From UBA10939 sp050942745 (lineage in GTDB: Bacteria; Myxococcota; Myxococcia; Myxococcales; UBA5297), in assembly GCA_050942745.1 (NCBI GenBank), contig JBMNNX010000002.1, positions 17,544 to 81,543 of the forward strand: DNA of 64,000 nucleotides, written 5' to 3'. The translations under genes and the position numbers were made by a program. Numbering within the stretch: position 1 is the stretch's first letter; each line of letters begins with the position of its first letter. Positions 63,092-64,000 of the stretch are shown here, piece by piece. Under the pieces are notes generated by a model, which was not told the DNA's origin, made no database searches, and worked only from the letters and a program-made list of their open reading frames with translations.

Positions 63092-63751
63092 ATGCGCAAA
63101 GCCATCGTCCTACTCGTCATCGCTTCGCTTTCGTCGTGCACCCGGAAGAGCGACTCGCAGGCGGACGCCGGCGCTGTCGCGGTCAGCGAGCTGCCCAAGC
63201 TGTCGCTGACCAAGGACCGGAGGGACCTGGTCTTCACCTTCGTGGACGACGAGGGCAGGCTGCGCGACGTCGACTCGTTCGAGAAGGTCCCCGAGCCGCG
63301 GCGCAAGCAGGTCCTCGTTCGCGACCTGTCCAAGCGCCCCGAAGAGCTCAAGGCCGATCAGTACGTCTTCGTCGCCGACCTGACGCGCGAGGAGAACGGC
63401 GCCTGGCCCTACGCCATCGTCAGCCGCTATCAGGTCGATCGCTCGATCAAGGAGGGCGACTTCGCGGCCGAGGAGGACGACTTCGACGACGCCGGGCAGC
63501 GGCAGGTCATCGTCTACGGCACCTCGTGGTGTGGCGCCTGCACGCAGGCCCGAAGCTGGCTGCAGAAGAAGGGCATCCCCTTCGTGGACAAGGACGTCGA
63601 GGAGGATCCGAAGGCGCAGCGGGAGATGGCCCGCAAGATGAAGCGCGCCGGCATGCAGCTTGGTGGCGTGCCGGTCATCGATGTCCGGGGCAAGCTGATG
63701 CTCGGCTTCGACCCGAACGAGTTGGAGAGGCTGCTGCGCGCCGGTCCGTAG
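63092..63751 (+). CDS. Exported glutaredoxin-like lipoprotein
   Basis: A 219-residue protein. The signal peptide ends in LSSC (Cys 16). The first half (residues 30-120) has no clear family. The second half is a glutaredoxin-like domain: VIVYGTSWCGACTQARSWL with Cys147 and Cys150, KKGIPFVDKDVEED, and the cis-Pro loop GGVPVIDVRGKLM. Probably an envelope thiol-disulfide or reductase component. Start at 63092. Confidence 0.82.
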   Translation: MRKAIVLLVIASLSSCTRKSDSQADAGAVAVSELPKLSLTKDRRDLVFTFVDDEGRLRDVDSFEKVPEPRRKQVLVRDLSKRPEELKADQYVFVADLTREENGAWPYAIVSRYQVDRSIKEGDFAAEEDDFDDAGQRQVIVYGTSWCGACTQARSWLQKKGIPFVDKDVEEDPKAQREMARKMKRAGMQLGGVPVIDVRGKLMLGFDPNELERLLRAGP

Positions 63752-63798
63752 CAGGTGCGCAGAGAGCACGGGGCGATGCTGGAACGGCGTCCTAAGGC

Positions 63799-64000
63799 GG
63801 TGCCGGGTCGGTAGGGGCGCATGGCAATGCGCCCGGCCCCGCATGCCCGGCGGCGGCGCTGCACGCGCCCCGCGGTAGGCACGCGAAAACCACCGCAGAG
63901 AGCATCGCCCGGGCCGGTGCCAGGTCGGCCGGGGCGCATGGCAATGCGCCCGGCCCCGCGTGCCCGGCGGCGGCGCTGCACGCGCCCCGCGGTAGGCACG
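63799..64000. repeat. 117-bp-period tandem repeat reaching the right edge (family A core)
   Basis: Two copies of an approximately 85-bp block (63799-63883 and 63916-64000) are almost identical. Each contains GGGCGCATGGCAATGCGCCC, the family A palindrome on this strand. They are separated by 32 bp. The second copy ends exactly at the window edge, so the array may continue. Confidence 0.8.

Overview
This window is about 68% G+C bacterial chromosome and most likely comes from a member of the Myxococcota (former Deltaproteobacteria), possibly a draft or metagenome-derived assembly. The clearest marker is the C-terminus of the gene at 6303-8371. It has the MYXO-CTERM sorting architecture of a Cys-X-Cys pair, a hydrophobic stretch and an Arg-rich tail. 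Thrombospondin type-3 and OmpA proteins, PKD/IPT lipoproteins, Cys-rich lipoproteins and many regulatory kinases fit the same group. I see no transposase, integrase, CRISPR array, rRNA or tRNA.

Layout. 1-8.8 kb: the start of an RluA-type pseudouridine synthase, a coiled-coil gene broken by an in-frame TAG, an exported carboxylesterase, an RdgC-like gene with an overlapping partner, lipA, a TPR plus ClpX-type zinc-finger protein, a frameshifted exported phosphodiester glycosidase, and a HIT protein. 9.4-18.9 kb: a group 3 sigma factor, then two complete 2-oxoacid:ferredoxin oxidoreductases (a two-subunit KorAB and a four-subunit KorDABC) flanking an acyl-CoA ligase. 19-24.5 kb: a plus-strand run of adenylate cyclase, TPR lipoprotein, NamZ-type muramidase, a degenerate phosphoesterase and nadD. 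24.6-29.5 kb: a two-gene operon of a membrane hybrid histidine kinase and an alpha-oxoamine-synthase/GNAT fusion enzyme. I consider this the most interesting unit, because the pairing recalls CqsA/CqsS and LqsA/LqsS signalling.

30-38 kb: a DUF2520 protein, an OmpA/TSP3 protein, a Crp/Fnr regulator divergent from a ferredoxin-like gene across an FNR-type box, a tandem-repeat block, a DUF6901-like protein and an exported transglutaminase. 38-45 kb: a double UspA protein divergent from a complete mrpABCDEFG Na+(K+)/H+ antiporter operon whose genes almost all overlap; MrpC carries an unusual heptad-repeat tail. 45-54 kb: a repeat block, a VWA protein, a methyltransferase, two GT4-type glycosyltransferases and envelope lipoproteins, one of them frameshifted. 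54-64 kb: a 1476-residue PKD/IPT lipoprotein, a SpoIIAA-like protein, a PAS histidine kinase, a PilZ protein, a membrane protein, an outer-membrane barrel protein and an exported glutaredoxin.

Two families of dispersed palindromes recur between genes: GGGCGCATTGCCATGCGCCC-like and GAGCGCCGGC-N6-GCCGGCGC-like. They are often tandemly amplified. Three genes are interrupted by single-base changes (one in-frame TAG and two one-base shifts), so read-level verification of this sequence matters.
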